Assembly: GCF_017356035.1 (NCBI RefSeq)
Contig: NZ_JAFIQX010000002.1
Location: 496,001-560,000 of the forward strand
Direction of reading: 5' to 3'
Length of the DNA stretch: 64,000 nucleotides
Source: Longitalea luteola
GTDB taxonomy: Bacteria; Bacteroidota; Bacteroidia; Chitinophagales; Chitinophagaceae
Shown: piece after piece, positions 35,640-43,555 of the stretch
Layout: each line of letters opens with the position of its first letter
Numbering within the stretch: the stretch's first letter is position 1
Notes under the pieces: generated by a model
The model's database searches: none
What the model was told of the DNA's origin: nothing
Seen by the model: only the letters and a program-made list of their open reading frames with translations
Made by a program: the position numbers and the translations under genes

Positions 35640-36952
35640 ACATGGGTGTTTTCGGTGAGTGTTCTTCTTTTTTTGAGCAACAGGTAATTAGCGGCGAAGA
35701 AACCAACGCCTGCGGCCACAAAAAATATTCCACGCCAGATAAAAGGTATGCTGGTGTCGAAGAAACGGAATATGGCCAGCAGGGCAAGTATGACCAATCC
35801 GAAGTTTAGTATTCCCAGGTGGTTTTGCAAACTGCCCTTTCGTATAAAGAATACCGATATAAGGATGATCCAGCCGTTTACCAGGAATGCACCGGTCTGT
35901 GCGCTTTCGGGTAATAAAAGGGCGAGGATGCAAAAAAAACAGGCGCTGTAGGTAGTGGGATCAAACTTTTCGCCTGTTTCCGGGGCGTTGCGGATCATTA
36001 ACCATGCACTTGTTATAAGCATGAGAATAGTGGCAAAGGATAATGGCGAACCGGCGAAGCGGCTGTAACCGCTACGCGACAGATCAGCCCATAAATACGT
36101 AAAGCTCCAGGTGATGAGTATTACCAGTATACCAAGTATGCCCAGCGTACGAAAGGGATTGGCCATTAATTTATTGTCACGGAAATAGCGCGTGTTGCCC
36201 AGCACATAATAGAGTCCAAACAAAGACATATAGCCGGCAAATATCCAGTTCATATCATCATTTGACCCTGAATAAGCACCCAGCGTAATGCATAATGACA
36301 GTGTTAGAAACCAGTTATGCAAATGATAGAAATTGCTGTTTTTGTTCGCGGCTGCCAGTTTATAGTACCAGGGAAGCAGGCACAATAGAATAATCCCATA
36401 CATATACGGGTAATGCGTGATCCTGGATGAGAACAATTGATTGTATCCGCTTTCGGCGGCGTACCAGGTTGAGATAGCGATGATGAGTAGGGAAACGATG
36501 GAAGAGGCATGGAGATAAACCAGCGGGATGGTTAGTAATAGCCAGGTGAGCAGAAAACCGCTCAGGCTTCCCTCGATATTATACACCTGGCTCACCATGG
36601 CAATGGTAGCAGGTATTGTACAAAATAAAAAAGAAGCGCTGCCTTCCTGCCAGACCCTGCTTTCTTTTTTGCGTATCAGGGCGTATATACAAATTGCGTG
36701 GGCAATTGCCAGCGGCAAAAAGGCCAGCATTGTTTTGGTTATGCGGTGCAGTTGATCCCAGTTATGCGCTACCAACAGGATAATACCTGAGCCAACCAGT
36801 ATGGCGCCCAGGATCCCCAGCACAATGTTGAACTTGTTGGTGGTGGAATCTCTTCTTGCCTGGTAATAGTCGGTGATCCGGGAAGCAGTATCTGACGTAA
36901 TGATATTTGCAGCTACCAGCTCCTGCAGGTCTTTAATGAGGGGTTTGTTCAT
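35636..36952 (-). CDS. DUF2157 membrane protein
   Basis: A 438-residue polytopic protein. The short soluble N-terminus (1-45, LQELVAANIITSDTASRITDYYQ) is the DUF2157 signature. About 12 hydrophobic segments follow, starting NIVLGILGAILVGSGIILLVAHNW. It is translationally coupled to the GDYXXLXY protein downstream. No catalytic motif is seen. Function unknown. Confidence 0.82.
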   Translation of the reverse strand: MNKPLIKDLQELVAANIITSDTASRITDYYQARRDSTTNKFNIVLGILGAILVGSGIILLVAHNWDQLHRITKTMLAFLPLAIAHAICIYALIRKKESRVWQEGSASFLFCTIPATIAMVSQVYNIEGSLSGFLLTWLLLTIPLVYLHASSIVSLLIIAISTWYAAESGYNQLFSSRITHYPYMYGIILLCLLPWYYKLAAANKNSNFYHLHNWFLTLSLCITLGAYSGSNDDMNWIFAGYMSLFGLYYVLGNTRYFRDNKLMANPFRTLGILGILVILITWSFTYLWADLSRSGYSRFAGSPLSFATILMLITSAWLMIRNAPETGEKFDPTTYSACFFCILALLLPESAQTGAFLVNGWIILISVFFIRKGSLQNHLGILNFGLVILALLAIFRFFDTSIPFIWRGIFFVAAGVGFFAANYLLLKKRRTLTENTHV

Positions 36953-37081
36953 GGCATAGCCGTATTGACGGTTTCAAATATGGCAGTAAAATGTCACAAA
37001 TGCAATGGCGCCTGTAAAAAAACCTACCCAAAAACTGTTAAAACCTGTCAGTGCAGCTGAATTGGTAGTTGTAAACAACTG

Positions 37082-37783
37082 TTATTCTGTGTATTTATAG
37101 CCTACGCCACGCACCGAGTGAAAATAACGGGGATTACGACTGTCGTGTTCGAAATATTTTCGAAAGTTCAATATGAAGTTGTCGATGGTGCGGGTAGTAG
37201 GATACACATTGTAACCCCATACTGTTTGTAATATTTTTTCCCGGGGCACTACATCATTCTTGTTCTCGAATAACAGCTTCAGCAGCATAGCTTCTTTTTT
37301 ACTGAGCTGAATGCGTTGGCCTTCTTTGGTGACTGCTTCCTGGGCATTGAAATCAATGGTGTGCCCGCCAAACTGATAGGTGTCGCCCACCGTATCCTTG
37401 TCCTGCATCTTTTTATTCTTTTCAATCAGTTTCTGCACCCGCAGTAACAACTCTTCAAGATTGAAGGGTTTGGTAAGATAATCATCGGCACCTTTTTTTA
37501 AACCCAGTACCCTGTCGGAGCTGGTGTTTTTGGCGCTGAGGATGAGAATGGGCACCTGGTTGTTTTGAACGCGGATGGTTTCGGTTATGCTGATGCCGTC
37601 AACATCGGGCAGCATCACGTCGAGTATGATGAGATCAAAGTATTCGCTTTGTATTTTGTGCAGGGCTTCACTGCCGGTAAAGGCGGACGTTATTTCATAC
37701 CCTTCCAGTTCAAGGTTCAGCTTGAGTGCTTCGTGCAGGTTTTCTTCGTCTTCAACCAGTAATATCGATGGTTTATTGCTCAT
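37082..37783 (-). CDS. OmpR-family response regulator
   Basis: A 233-residue two-component regulator. The receiver domain has D12, phospho-acceptor D55 (LIILDVMLP), S83 and K105 (TKPF). A winged-helix DNA-binding domain follows (about 135-231), with RTIDNFILNFRKYFE and RYFHSVRGVGYKY. It overlaps the upstream kinase by 11 bases, so they are a pair. The kinase, gldH and yicC precede it in the same minus-strand run. The target genes are unknown. Confidence 0.93.
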   Translation of the reverse strand: MSNKPSILLVEDEENLHEALKLNLELEGYEITSAFTGSEALHKIQSEYFDLIILDVMLPDVDGISITETIRVQNNQVPILILSAKNTSSDRVLGLKKGADDYLTKPFNLEELLLRVQKLIEKNKKMQDKDTVGDTYQFGGHTIDFNAQEAVTKEGQRIQLSKKEAMLLKLLFENKNDVVPREKILQTVWGYNVYPTTRTIDNFILNFRKYFEHDSRNPRYFHSVRGVGYKYTE

Positions 37784-38765
37784 GGGTATGTTTTACGGTA
37801 AAACTTACCATAAAATTACTGCCTCTTGGTAAATTATCGGTCACCCTGATGTGTCCATCGTGATCTTCTACAATCTTTTTACAAAGGTACAGTCCCAGGC
37901 CGGTGCCTTTGGCGGTGCGCGTAGTTTCGTTGCCTATGCGGTAGAATTTTTCGAATATCTGTCTCTTTTCATTGTCGGGTATGCCGGGCCCTTCATCGAT
38001 CACCTGAAAATTGATGGTCTTGCCCTTTTGCAGCAGCTTTATGGTGATGGGACTTTCTTTAGGGGCGTATTTAATGGCGTTTTCTATCAGGTTGTTCACC
38101 AGTATCTGTAACAGTAAGGGGTCACCGTTAATATCTATTTCAGAATCTATCTCACATTGCCAATGCCGTTCGGGAAACCGGTTCCTGAATTCGCTGACGG
38201 TCGTTTTTACGAGATCGCTCAGTTCGAGCTCTTCTTTTGCCATGCGGTAACGGCCGCCTTCAAGTTGTGAAGAAACGAGGATGTTGCTTACCAGGGTGTT
38301 CAGCCGGTTGGTTTCCTGCAGGGTGGCCTGCAGCATTTTCAGTTTCTTATCGTCTGACAGGGAATATTTCAAAAGGGTTTCGAGGTTAAGCTTGGCCACT
38401 GCGATGGGTGTTTTCAATTCGTGCGTTATGGCCATCATGAAGTTTTCCTGCTGCGATTGCAATCGGATCTGTCGCCGTACGGCCTGGTAAACAAATATGG
38501 AAGCAATTAATATTACGACCAGGAAGGTAGCGCCTTCGCCGATGTATTGAACGTCTTTGATGCGCATTTCATCGGCAATGGCCTGGTATTTCGACTGAAA
38601 GGCAGGGTCGTCGAGTTTCAGCTCGCTGAATTTATAATCGGCCATGCGGTGGTTCTGATTTTCGAGGGCAATGAACCACCATACCAGCGCTACTACTATG
38701 TAAGCCAGCAACAGCCAGTAAACAACACTGGCAATGGCGAGTCGCTTTTTAGTAAATATGTCCAT
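37773..38765 (-). CDS. membrane sensor histidine kinase
   Basis: A 330-residue kinase with two membrane segments (about 12-33 and 78-95) around a short periplasmic part of 45 residues. The HisKA domain carries phospho-acceptor H115 (MAITHELKTPIA). The HATPase domain has the N box (NNLIENAIKYAP), G1 (DEGPGIP), the F box (FEKFYRIG) and G2 (GTGLGLYL). The small sensor part suggests detection of membrane state. It is the partner of the downstream response regulator and lies 19 bases after gldH. Confidence 0.93.
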   Translation of the reverse strand: MDIFTKKRLAIASVVYWLLLAYIVVALVWWFIALENQNHRMADYKFSELKLDDPAFQSKYQAIADEMRIKDVQYIGEGATFLVVILIASIFVYQAVRRQIRLQSQQENFMMAITHELKTPIAVAKLNLETLLKYSLSDDKKLKMLQATLQETNRLNTLVSNILVSSQLEGGRYRMAKEELELSDLVKTTVSEFRNRFPERHWQCEIDSEIDINGDPLLLQILVNNLIENAIKYAPKESPITIKLLQKGKTINFQVIDEGPGIPDNEKRQIFEKFYRIGNETTRTAKGTGLGLYLCKKIVEDHDGHIRVTDNLPRGSNFMVSFTVKHTHEQ

Positions 38766-38784
38766 GAGCCAACATAATGAATGC

Positions 38785-39279
38785 CTATAATGCTTTTTCC
38801 AGGCGGATGCCTACATTCATGACGTTTTTCAAGGGGTCTTCCCGCATGATGTTTTCCAGCTTGAAGCGATAGATGCCTGCGCTTAGCCGTTCGGGAGAAT
38901 TTGGCGGGGTAATAAGGATCCGGTGTTCAAAAATATCATCCATACCACTGGCCAGCCAGCCTTTTTCGTCGGTTGCCAGTTGCAGGTTAAGCGGCTGGTT
39001 ATTGATAACTCCTTTGGGGCTTTCGGTATGAACATTGATCCAGATATTCTTGTAACGATACGCATCGGTATGCCGGATGACAATAAAAATATTGAACCGG
39101 GATGTGGTGTCTTTGGGTTCTATATTGAATGCTATTTCGGGTTTAAAGCTACTGTTCCAGGATTGTCCGGGAATGGTGACGTTCTTTTCAAAAACATCTA
39201 CAGTACCACAACCCGGTAGAACGAGGTACGAAATAAGTATAAGGAAGCAGGAGATATAATTAAGGATACTTCTGTTCAA
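38785..39279 (-). CDS. gldH: gliding motility lipoprotein GldH
   Basis: A 164-residue lipoprotein (lipobox LPGC-G, Cys24). FEKNVTIPGQSW, FNIFIVIRHTDAYRYKNIWINV and MREDPLKNVMNVGIRLEK match the GldH family. In Bacteroidota GldH is required for the gliding motility/type IX secretion machinery in the envelope. No other gld/por genes are in the window. It lies in a minus-strand run with yicC before it and a two-component pair after it, which may link that pair to motility or secretion. A TATCTTTG box lies 17 bases upstream. Confidence 0.9.
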   Translation of the reverse strand: MNRSILNYISCFLILISYLVLPGCGTVDVFEKNVTIPGQSWNSSFKPEIAFNIEPKDTTSRFNIFIVIRHTDAYRYKNIWINVHTESPKGVINNQPLNLQLATDEKGWLASGMDDIFEHRILITPPNSPERLSAGIYRFKLENIMREDPLKNVMNVGIRLEKAL

Positions 39280-39296
39280 GGGAATGCTATTTTGTA

Positions 39297-39304
39297 CAAA
39301 GATA
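39297..39304 (-). promoter_or_regulatory. -7 box before gldH
   Basis: Minus-strand TATCTTTG, matching TAnnTTTG, 17 bases before the gldH start. Confidence 0.45.
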
Positions 39305-39336
39305 GGAACGAAACAATTTATGGTTTGTTGTCTGGT

Positions 39337-39394
39337 GTTACCGGTTACCGGTGGCCGGTTACCCGGTAACTGGTAACCGGTAACCGGTTTCCTG
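39337..39394. repeat. GGTTACCGG word palindrome
   Basis: The 13-base arms GTTACCGGTTACC (39337-39349) and GGTAACCGGTAAC (39372-39384) are perfect inverted copies. The spacer holds a nested GTTAC / GTAAC palindrome. It lies between yicC and gldH and could form a long hairpin without a T tract. Confidence 0.7.
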
Positions 39395-39440
39395 CCGTTT
39401 TATCGCTTAATGCATCAATTGCGCTTAATCGTTCCGTGAT

Positions 39441-40316
39441 TTACAAAACATTCAGCACTTGTTCTTTTGCTTTTTCCAGCTCATCTTTCATTAGTACCAC
39501 ACATTTCTGGATGGAGGAGTCGTAGGCTTTGGCGCCGGTGGTATTGATCTCACGGCCTATTTCCTGCAACACAAATGATAATTTTTTACCTTTTCCTTCT
39601 TCAGGCTCGTTCAGGATGTTCTTGAAGTATTCGCAGTGGGTCTTCAACCGCACCTGTTCTTCGCTGAGGTCAATTTTTTCGATGTAGTAAATCAATTCCT
39701 GTTCGAGTCGGTTGGGATCGTAGTTTTCTTTTCCCACATTTTCTTCCAGCACCTTGGTCAATCCTTCCCTGATCTTTTGCTTGCGTAACGGTTCCAGGGT
39801 AGCAATGATCTCCTGTTGTTTTTGAATATTGCTTATGCGCAACAGGAGGTCGCCTTCCATGATCTTTCCCTCTTCCAGCCGGTGAGTGGTGAGGTTATCG
39901 ATAGCCGCTTCAATAACTTTCTTGAACATCTCCCATTCTTCATCACTGAGGGTTTCGCCGGTAGGGGTGATCACCTCTGGTAATTTAATGAGGGTGCTTA
40001 AGATATGTGAGGGATCGAGGTTCAGGGCCTGCGATAACTCGGCGATGGGCTGATAATAGGCTTTTGCCAGGTCGGTATTGATGCTTACCGGTTTTGCGGC
40101 GCCACTTTCCTTAAGGCTGATGGTACAATCAATGGTTCCCCTTCCCAACTTTTTAGATAATAACGTTCGTATATCGAATTCGAATGGCTTTAAAAAAGCC
40201 GGAATTTTTAATGATAGTTCAAACTGTTTTCCATTCAGTGATTTAATGTCAACCAGGAAGGTCTTATCTCCCACGGTTTGTTCACTTCTTCCAAAGCCGG
40301 TCATTGATTTCAACAT
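39441..40316 (-). CDS. YicC-family RNase-like protein
   Basis: A 291-residue protein beginning MLKSMTGFGRSEQ, the signature of YicC-like N-termini. The middle (about 100-200) is helical, and the C-terminal DUF1732 part has LEQELIYYIEKIDLSEEQVRLKTHCEYF. E. coli YicC acts as an endoribonuclease or adaptor for RNA decay. The start was set at M of MLKSMTGFG because the longer frame begins within a repeat patch. It is the first gene in the yicC-gldH-kinase-regulator run. Confidence 0.87.
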   Translation of the reverse strand: MLKSMTGFGRSEQTVGDKTFLVDIKSLNGKQFELSLKIPAFLKPFEFDIRTLLSKKLGRGTIDCTISLKESGAAKPVSINTDLAKAYYQPIAELSQALNLDPSHILSTLIKLPEVITPTGETLSDEEWEMFKKVIEAAIDNLTTHRLEEGKIMEGDLLLRISNIQKQQEIIATLEPLRKQKIREGLTKVLEENVGKENYDPNRLEQELIYYIEKIDLSEEQVRLKTHCEYFKNILNEPEEGKGKKLSFVLQEIGREINTTGAKAYDSSIQKCVVLMKDELEKAKEQVLNVL

Positions 40317-40344
40317 AACGTACCTTTTTTTAGCAAGGTAATGA

Positions 40345-40470
40345 AATAAAGGCACAAGGCACAAGAATCAAGGCGCAAGGGCTGAAGGCAAAAGGCTCAA
40401 GCTAAAGGCTGAAGGCGCAAAGCTGAAGGCAAAAGGCAAAAGGCTAAAGGCTGAAGGCTCAAGGCGCGGC
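40345..40470. repeat. GGCTGAAGGC word-repeat patch
   Basis: Some 125 bases consist almost entirely of AAGGC-based words: AGGCACAAGGCACAAG, GGCTGAAGGC (three exact copies), AGCTGAAGGC and AAAGGCAAAAGGCTAAAGGC. It starts after the yicC start and ends just before the rluE-type stop. The same word family occurs at 62262-62312. Confidence 0.8.
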
Positions 40471-40477
40471 TTTCGCT

Positions 40478-41062
40478 TTACCCAAATAAGCGGGTATAGA
40501 TGTCGTTTTTATTCATTTCCCGCATATCGCCTGGTAATAAACCTTCCAACGTAATGTTACCAATGCGGTAACGGATCAAACGCAGGGTAGGGAACCCGGT
40601 TTGAGCAGTCATTTTTCTTACCTGCCGGTTCTTTCCTTCCGTTAATACCAGTTTTATCCAGCTGGTTGGAATGTCTTTACGAAATCGAATGGGTGGATGA
40701 CGATCCGGAACGGCCGGTGTGTTAGCAAAACGCGTTGCTTTACATGGCCTGGTGCGATATTTTTTACCGTTAATGGTTATTGATACCCCTGTTCGCAATT
40801 GCTGCAATGATTTTTCATGTATCTCACCATCTACCTGTACCCAGTATTCCCGCTCATGGGCAAAAGTTGGATTCAACAGCCGGTGATTGAGTGAGGCATC
40901 ATTGGTGAGCAAGAGTAATCCTTCACTGTCATGATCTAACCTGCCAACAGGATATACATCAGTTGGTACATTAAAGAATGCTTTCAATGTTTGTTTTCCT
41001 TCTTCAGAAGTGAACTGCGATAGTACCTGGTATGGTTTGTAGATTATAAAATAGTGATGCAT
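40478..41062 (-). CDS. RsuA/RluE-family rRNA pseudouridine synthase
   Basis: A 194-residue enzyme that isomerises uridine in ribosomal RNA. The catalytic Asp is D43 in GRLDHDSEGLLLLTND. KLVLTEGKNRQVRKM is the second family motif. The short N-terminus has no S4 domain, as in RluE. Its best-known target is U2457 of 23S rRNA, but this is not proven here. The ATG at 41062 is chosen over an upstream ATG at 41098 because the latter lies in a hairpin. Confidence 0.87.
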   Translation of the reverse strand: MHHYFIIYKPYQVLSQFTSEEGKQTLKAFFNVPTDVYPVGRLDHDSEGLLLLTNDASLNHRLLNPTFAHEREYWVQVDGEIHEKSLQQLRTGVSITINGKKYRTRPCKATRFANTPAVPDRHPPIRFRKDIPTSWIKLVLTEGKNRQVRKMTAQTGFPTLRLIRYRIGNITLEGLLPGDMREMNKNDIYTRLFG

Positions 41063-41071
41063 ACAAAAGAA

Positions 41072-41095
41072 AATCTCCCGGTGAGCCGGGAGATT
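41072..41095 (-). terminator. terminator or attenuator before the rluE-like gene
   Basis: A 10-bp stem AATCTCCCGG / CCGGGAGATT with a TGAG loop. On the minus strand a TTTTCTTTTG tract follows. It sits 10 bases before the start codon of the pseudouridine synthase and downstream of a gene-free stretch, so it would end a small RNA or attenuate the gene. Confidence 0.7.
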
Positions 41096-41150
41096 CATTA
41101 TGTGGATGGGTTAGTAAGTACCGGGAAATAAATTTCCCTCCACAATATTA
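41096..41150 (-). ncRNA. candidate small RNA or leader upstream of the rluE-like gene
   Basis: Read on the minus strand, an outer pair TGTGGA / TCCACA encloses hairpin GGGAAA-TTTA-TTTCCC and joins the terminator hairpin at 41072-41095. No protein frame is seen, and the preceding 80 bases are very AT-rich, as a promoter would be. This could be an independent short RNA or a regulatory leader. It is not matched to any known RNA family by eye. Confidence 0.35.
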
Positions 41151-41670
41151 AAAATAATTTTTTCTATCTAAAAAAATTTTCTAATAAATTTTATTCACAT
41201 TTTTTTTATGTAATGGGGAAAAGCGAAGCCGTAATTCATCGTTAAGTGCAATGCTGAACACAAATTTATAACTCTTTCATGCTATCTACAAGACTGCTCA
41301 CTATTTTTTCACTTGCTGAAACATGCGCTGGCAGCGGCTTGTAAGCTATACGATCTGTAAGAGATAATATAACACGTTGTTATTTGCAACTTTTATAAAC
41401 AACAGAACTATTCAAACAGCGCAGTAAAAAAATCCATTCATTAAGCCGGTAACAGTCTTTCATTTTTTGGCAAAAAGATCGGTGAAAAGGATAAATAATG
41501 CCGGTGATGGCTTTCATTCAATAAGATAACGGCTTGTTGAAGCAGGTAAGTTGATGCCGGATGAGTAATAAACGGATCGGTCATAGAAAAATCACGATGC
41601 TTATGCTTGCCTGGGCCAGTTAATATATCAGAAAACATGAAACTGATGGCAATAATTACCCGGCGGGTGT
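41151..41670. other. AT-rich stretch without supported gene
   Basis: More than 500 bases between the rluE-type gene and the LpxD promoter. Runs of A and T dominate 41150-41220. A minus-strand frame of 65 codons (41441-41638) is the only ORF, and I do not regard it as proven. No repeat words are seen. Confidence 0.4.
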
Positions 41671-41672
41671 GC

Positions 41673-41686
41673 GTAACGTGCGTTAC
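41673..41686. promoter_or_regulatory. palindrome GTAACG-TG-CGTTAC overlapping the LpxD promoter
   Basis: The arms GTAACG and CGTTAC are perfectly inverted and overlap the start of the -7 box TACTTTTG by three bases (41684-41686). This is a typical position for a repressor site. Confidence 0.4.
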
Positions 41687-41691
41687 TTTTG
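41684..41691 (+). promoter_or_regulatory. -7 box of the LpxD gene
   Basis: TACTTTTG fits TAnnTTTG, 16 bases before ATG 41708. Confidence 0.45.
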
Positions 41692-41707
41692 CGAAAATTC
41701 ATAGGAT

Positions 41708-42655
41708 ATGAAATTTCCTGCTCCCGTTTCGGTAAAATGGATAGCCAATTTGATAGGCGCTGAGCTTACAGGCAATACAGAAGGAATAGCTACAGGTATA
41801 AATGAGATCCATAAAGTAGAACCCGGTGACCTCGTATTTGCAGATCATCCCAAATATTACGACAAGTGTTTGCAATCGGCAGCCACTTTTATCATCATTA
41901 ACCAAAAAACAGATTGTCCGGAAGGAAAAGCATTGCTGATCGTTGATAAACCGTTCGATGCATATCAAACCATTGTGCGTCACTTCCGCCCTTTCAGGCC
42001 CGCCGATAAACCGGTGAGCGATTCGGCTGTGATTGGCGAAGGAACATATATAGCGCCTAACGTTTATATCGGCCATGAAGTAAGTATCGGCAAGAACTGT
42101 TTCATTGGCCCCAATGTTACCATTTTAGATTATTGTATTATAGGCGATAACGTCATCATACAATCCGGAACAGTGATCGGGTCCGACGCTTTCTACTATA
42201 ATTCCAAAAAGGACCGCGAGGTGTGGTATAAGAAAATGGAGAGTTGTGGCCGCGTAGTAATTGAAAATGATGTGGAGATCGGGGCAGGTTGCACCATCGA
42301 TCGCGGGGTATCGCATGATACACGCATTGGCCGTGGCAGCAAACTCGATAATATGGTTCACATTGGCCATGATACTGTTTTAGGTACAAACTGTTTGCTG
42401 GCTGCACAGGTTGGCATAGCGGGCGCTACAACGCTTGGTAACGGAGTTATTTTGTGGGGACAGGTAGGGGTTTCAAAAACACTTACTATCGGCGATAATG
42501 CGGTACTACTTGCCCAAAGCGGGGTGCCTTCTTCCCTGGAAGGCGGTAAAGTTTATTTTGGAACGCCGGCTGAAGATGCAAGCGTTAAAAGAAGAGAACT
42601 GGTTTGGGTGAAACGAATACCGGAGATCTGGGAAAAAATAAAAGCCATTAAATAA
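41708..42655 (+). CDS. LpxD-like UDP-3-O-acylglucosamine N-acyltransferase
   Basis: A 315-residue protein with an N-terminal uridine-binding-like domain ([20 protein letters not shown] ... [15 protein letters not shown]). A left-handed beta-helix made of hexapeptide repeats follows ([22 protein letters not shown] ... ). The conserved [11 protein letters not shown] includes the catalytic His. LpxD transfers a 3-hydroxyacyl chain in lipid A synthesis. It is shorter than typical LpxD and stands alone, not next to lpxA/lpxC, so it may be a second LpxD-like paralogue with a different role. Confidence 0.8.
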   Translation: MKFPAPVSVKWIANLIGAELTGNTEGIATGINEIHKVEPGDLVFADHPKYYDKCLQSAATFIIINQKTDCPEGKALLIVDKPFDAYQTIVRHFRPFRPADKPVSDSAVIGEGTYIAPNVYIGHEVSIGKNCFIGPNVTILDYCIIGDNVIIQSGTVIGSDAFYYNSKKDREVWYKKMESCGRVVIENDVEIGAGCTIDRGVSHDTRIGRGSKLDNMVHIGHDTVLGTNCLLAAQVGIAGATTLGNGVILWGQVGVSKTLTIGDNAVLLAQSGVPSSLEGGKVYFGTPAEDASVKRRELVWVKRIPEIWEKIKAIK

Positions 42656-42808
42656 TGATTTCTGATTTCAGGATTTTGAGATTTGCGATTGTTCAAATTC
42701 GAACACTCCGATAAATCTCAAAATCCCCGGATCGCAAAATCCAAAATTCCAAAATCTCGAGATCCCGAAATCCCGAGATCCCGAAATCCCGAAATCAGAA
42801 ATCGCTTA
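42655..42808. repeat. GATTTCGAGATT word-repeat patch (large hairpin)
   Basis: It starts at the LpxD stop codon. The left half has ATTTCTGATTTCAGG, TTTTGAGATTTGCG. The right half has ATAAATCTCAAAATCCC, AAATCCAAAATTCC and repeated GAGATCCCGAAATCCC. The halves are roughly complementary. A similar ~110-base patch, in the same order, lies at 61645-61762. Confidence 0.8.
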
Positions 42809-42811
42809 CTC

Positions 42812-43555
42812 CTATTTGAATTTGGAAAGAAACTCATCCTTTTTACGCATAGATACTTCTATGGTGGTTCCATCTTCCATCTCAATGGTTCCGCCGCGAC
42901 CTCGGTTATATTTTTTGATGAAAGAGTGGTTGATGATATAAGATTGATGCACCCGGCTAAAGTTTTCAAAGGGTAATATGTCTTCAAATTCTTTTAATGT
43001 ACGTGACACCATTATTTTTTGCTGATCCTGCATATACACAAACGTATAACTGCCTCTTGCCTCGAGCCACACCAGCTCATTGATGTTTACAAAAACCAGC
43101 CCATCGAGGGTTGGCAGCGCCACTTTTTGTAAAACAGGTTTACTTACCGACAGGTTAAATAACAACGCATCAATTTTACTGGTAATATTTTTGGTCTTAA
43201 TACGCTCAACTGCTTTTTGTACAGCCGCCTGCAGCTCTTTTATATTAACCGGTTTTAATAAGTAGTCCAGGGCGGAATATTTTATGGCATTGATGGCGTA
43301 ATTATCGAACGCTGTAACAAAAATGATCTCAAAGTTCACCGGCGACAGGTTATTCAGCAATTCAAAAGCATTACCGAACGGCATTTCAATGTCGAGGAAT
43401 ACCAGGTCGGGTTGTGTATTCAGGATAAGCGCCTGCCCCGTTCGGATATTTTCAGCTACACCGGCCAGTTCTATAAGCGGACAGTATTTCTGTAAAAGCT
43501 GTTTGAGCGCTTCAATGTTATTGGGCTCATCGTCGATAATGATGGTGCGTATCAT
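42812..43555 (-). CDS. LytTR-type response regulator
   Basis: A 247-residue two-component regulator with a receiver domain (acidic pocket DDE at 8-10, phospho-acceptor D55 in LVFLDIEMP). A LytTR DNA-binding domain follows (about 145-247, with FSRVHQSYIINHSFIKKYNRGRGGTIEMEDG). It starts within four bases of the end of the kinase gene (ATGA overlap), so both are made together. Such pairs in Bacteroidota respond to extracellular or nutrient signals. Confidence 0.93.
   Translation of the reverse strand: MIRTIIIDDEPNNIEALKQLLQKYCPLIELAGVAENIRTGQALILNTQPDLVFLDIEMPFGNAFELLNNLSPVNFEIIFVTAFDNYAINAIKYSALDYLLKPVNIKELQAAVQKAVERIKTKNITSKIDALLFNLSVSKPVLQKVALPTLDGLVFVNINELVWLEARGSYTFVYMQDQQKIMVSRTLKEFEDILPFENFSRVHQSYIINHSFIKKYNRGRGGTIEMEDGTTIEVSMRKKDEFLSKFK

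Noticed and set aside
41441-41638. 65-codon minus-strand ORF between rluE-like and LpxD genes
   Set aside because: No recognised motif, no clear promoter or ribosome site and no obvious coding bias. It could be real, but I cannot support it.
42655-42808. CRISPR-like array of short repeats
   Set aside because: Units are degenerate, 7-15 bases, without unique spacers of constant length, and no cas genes are in the window.
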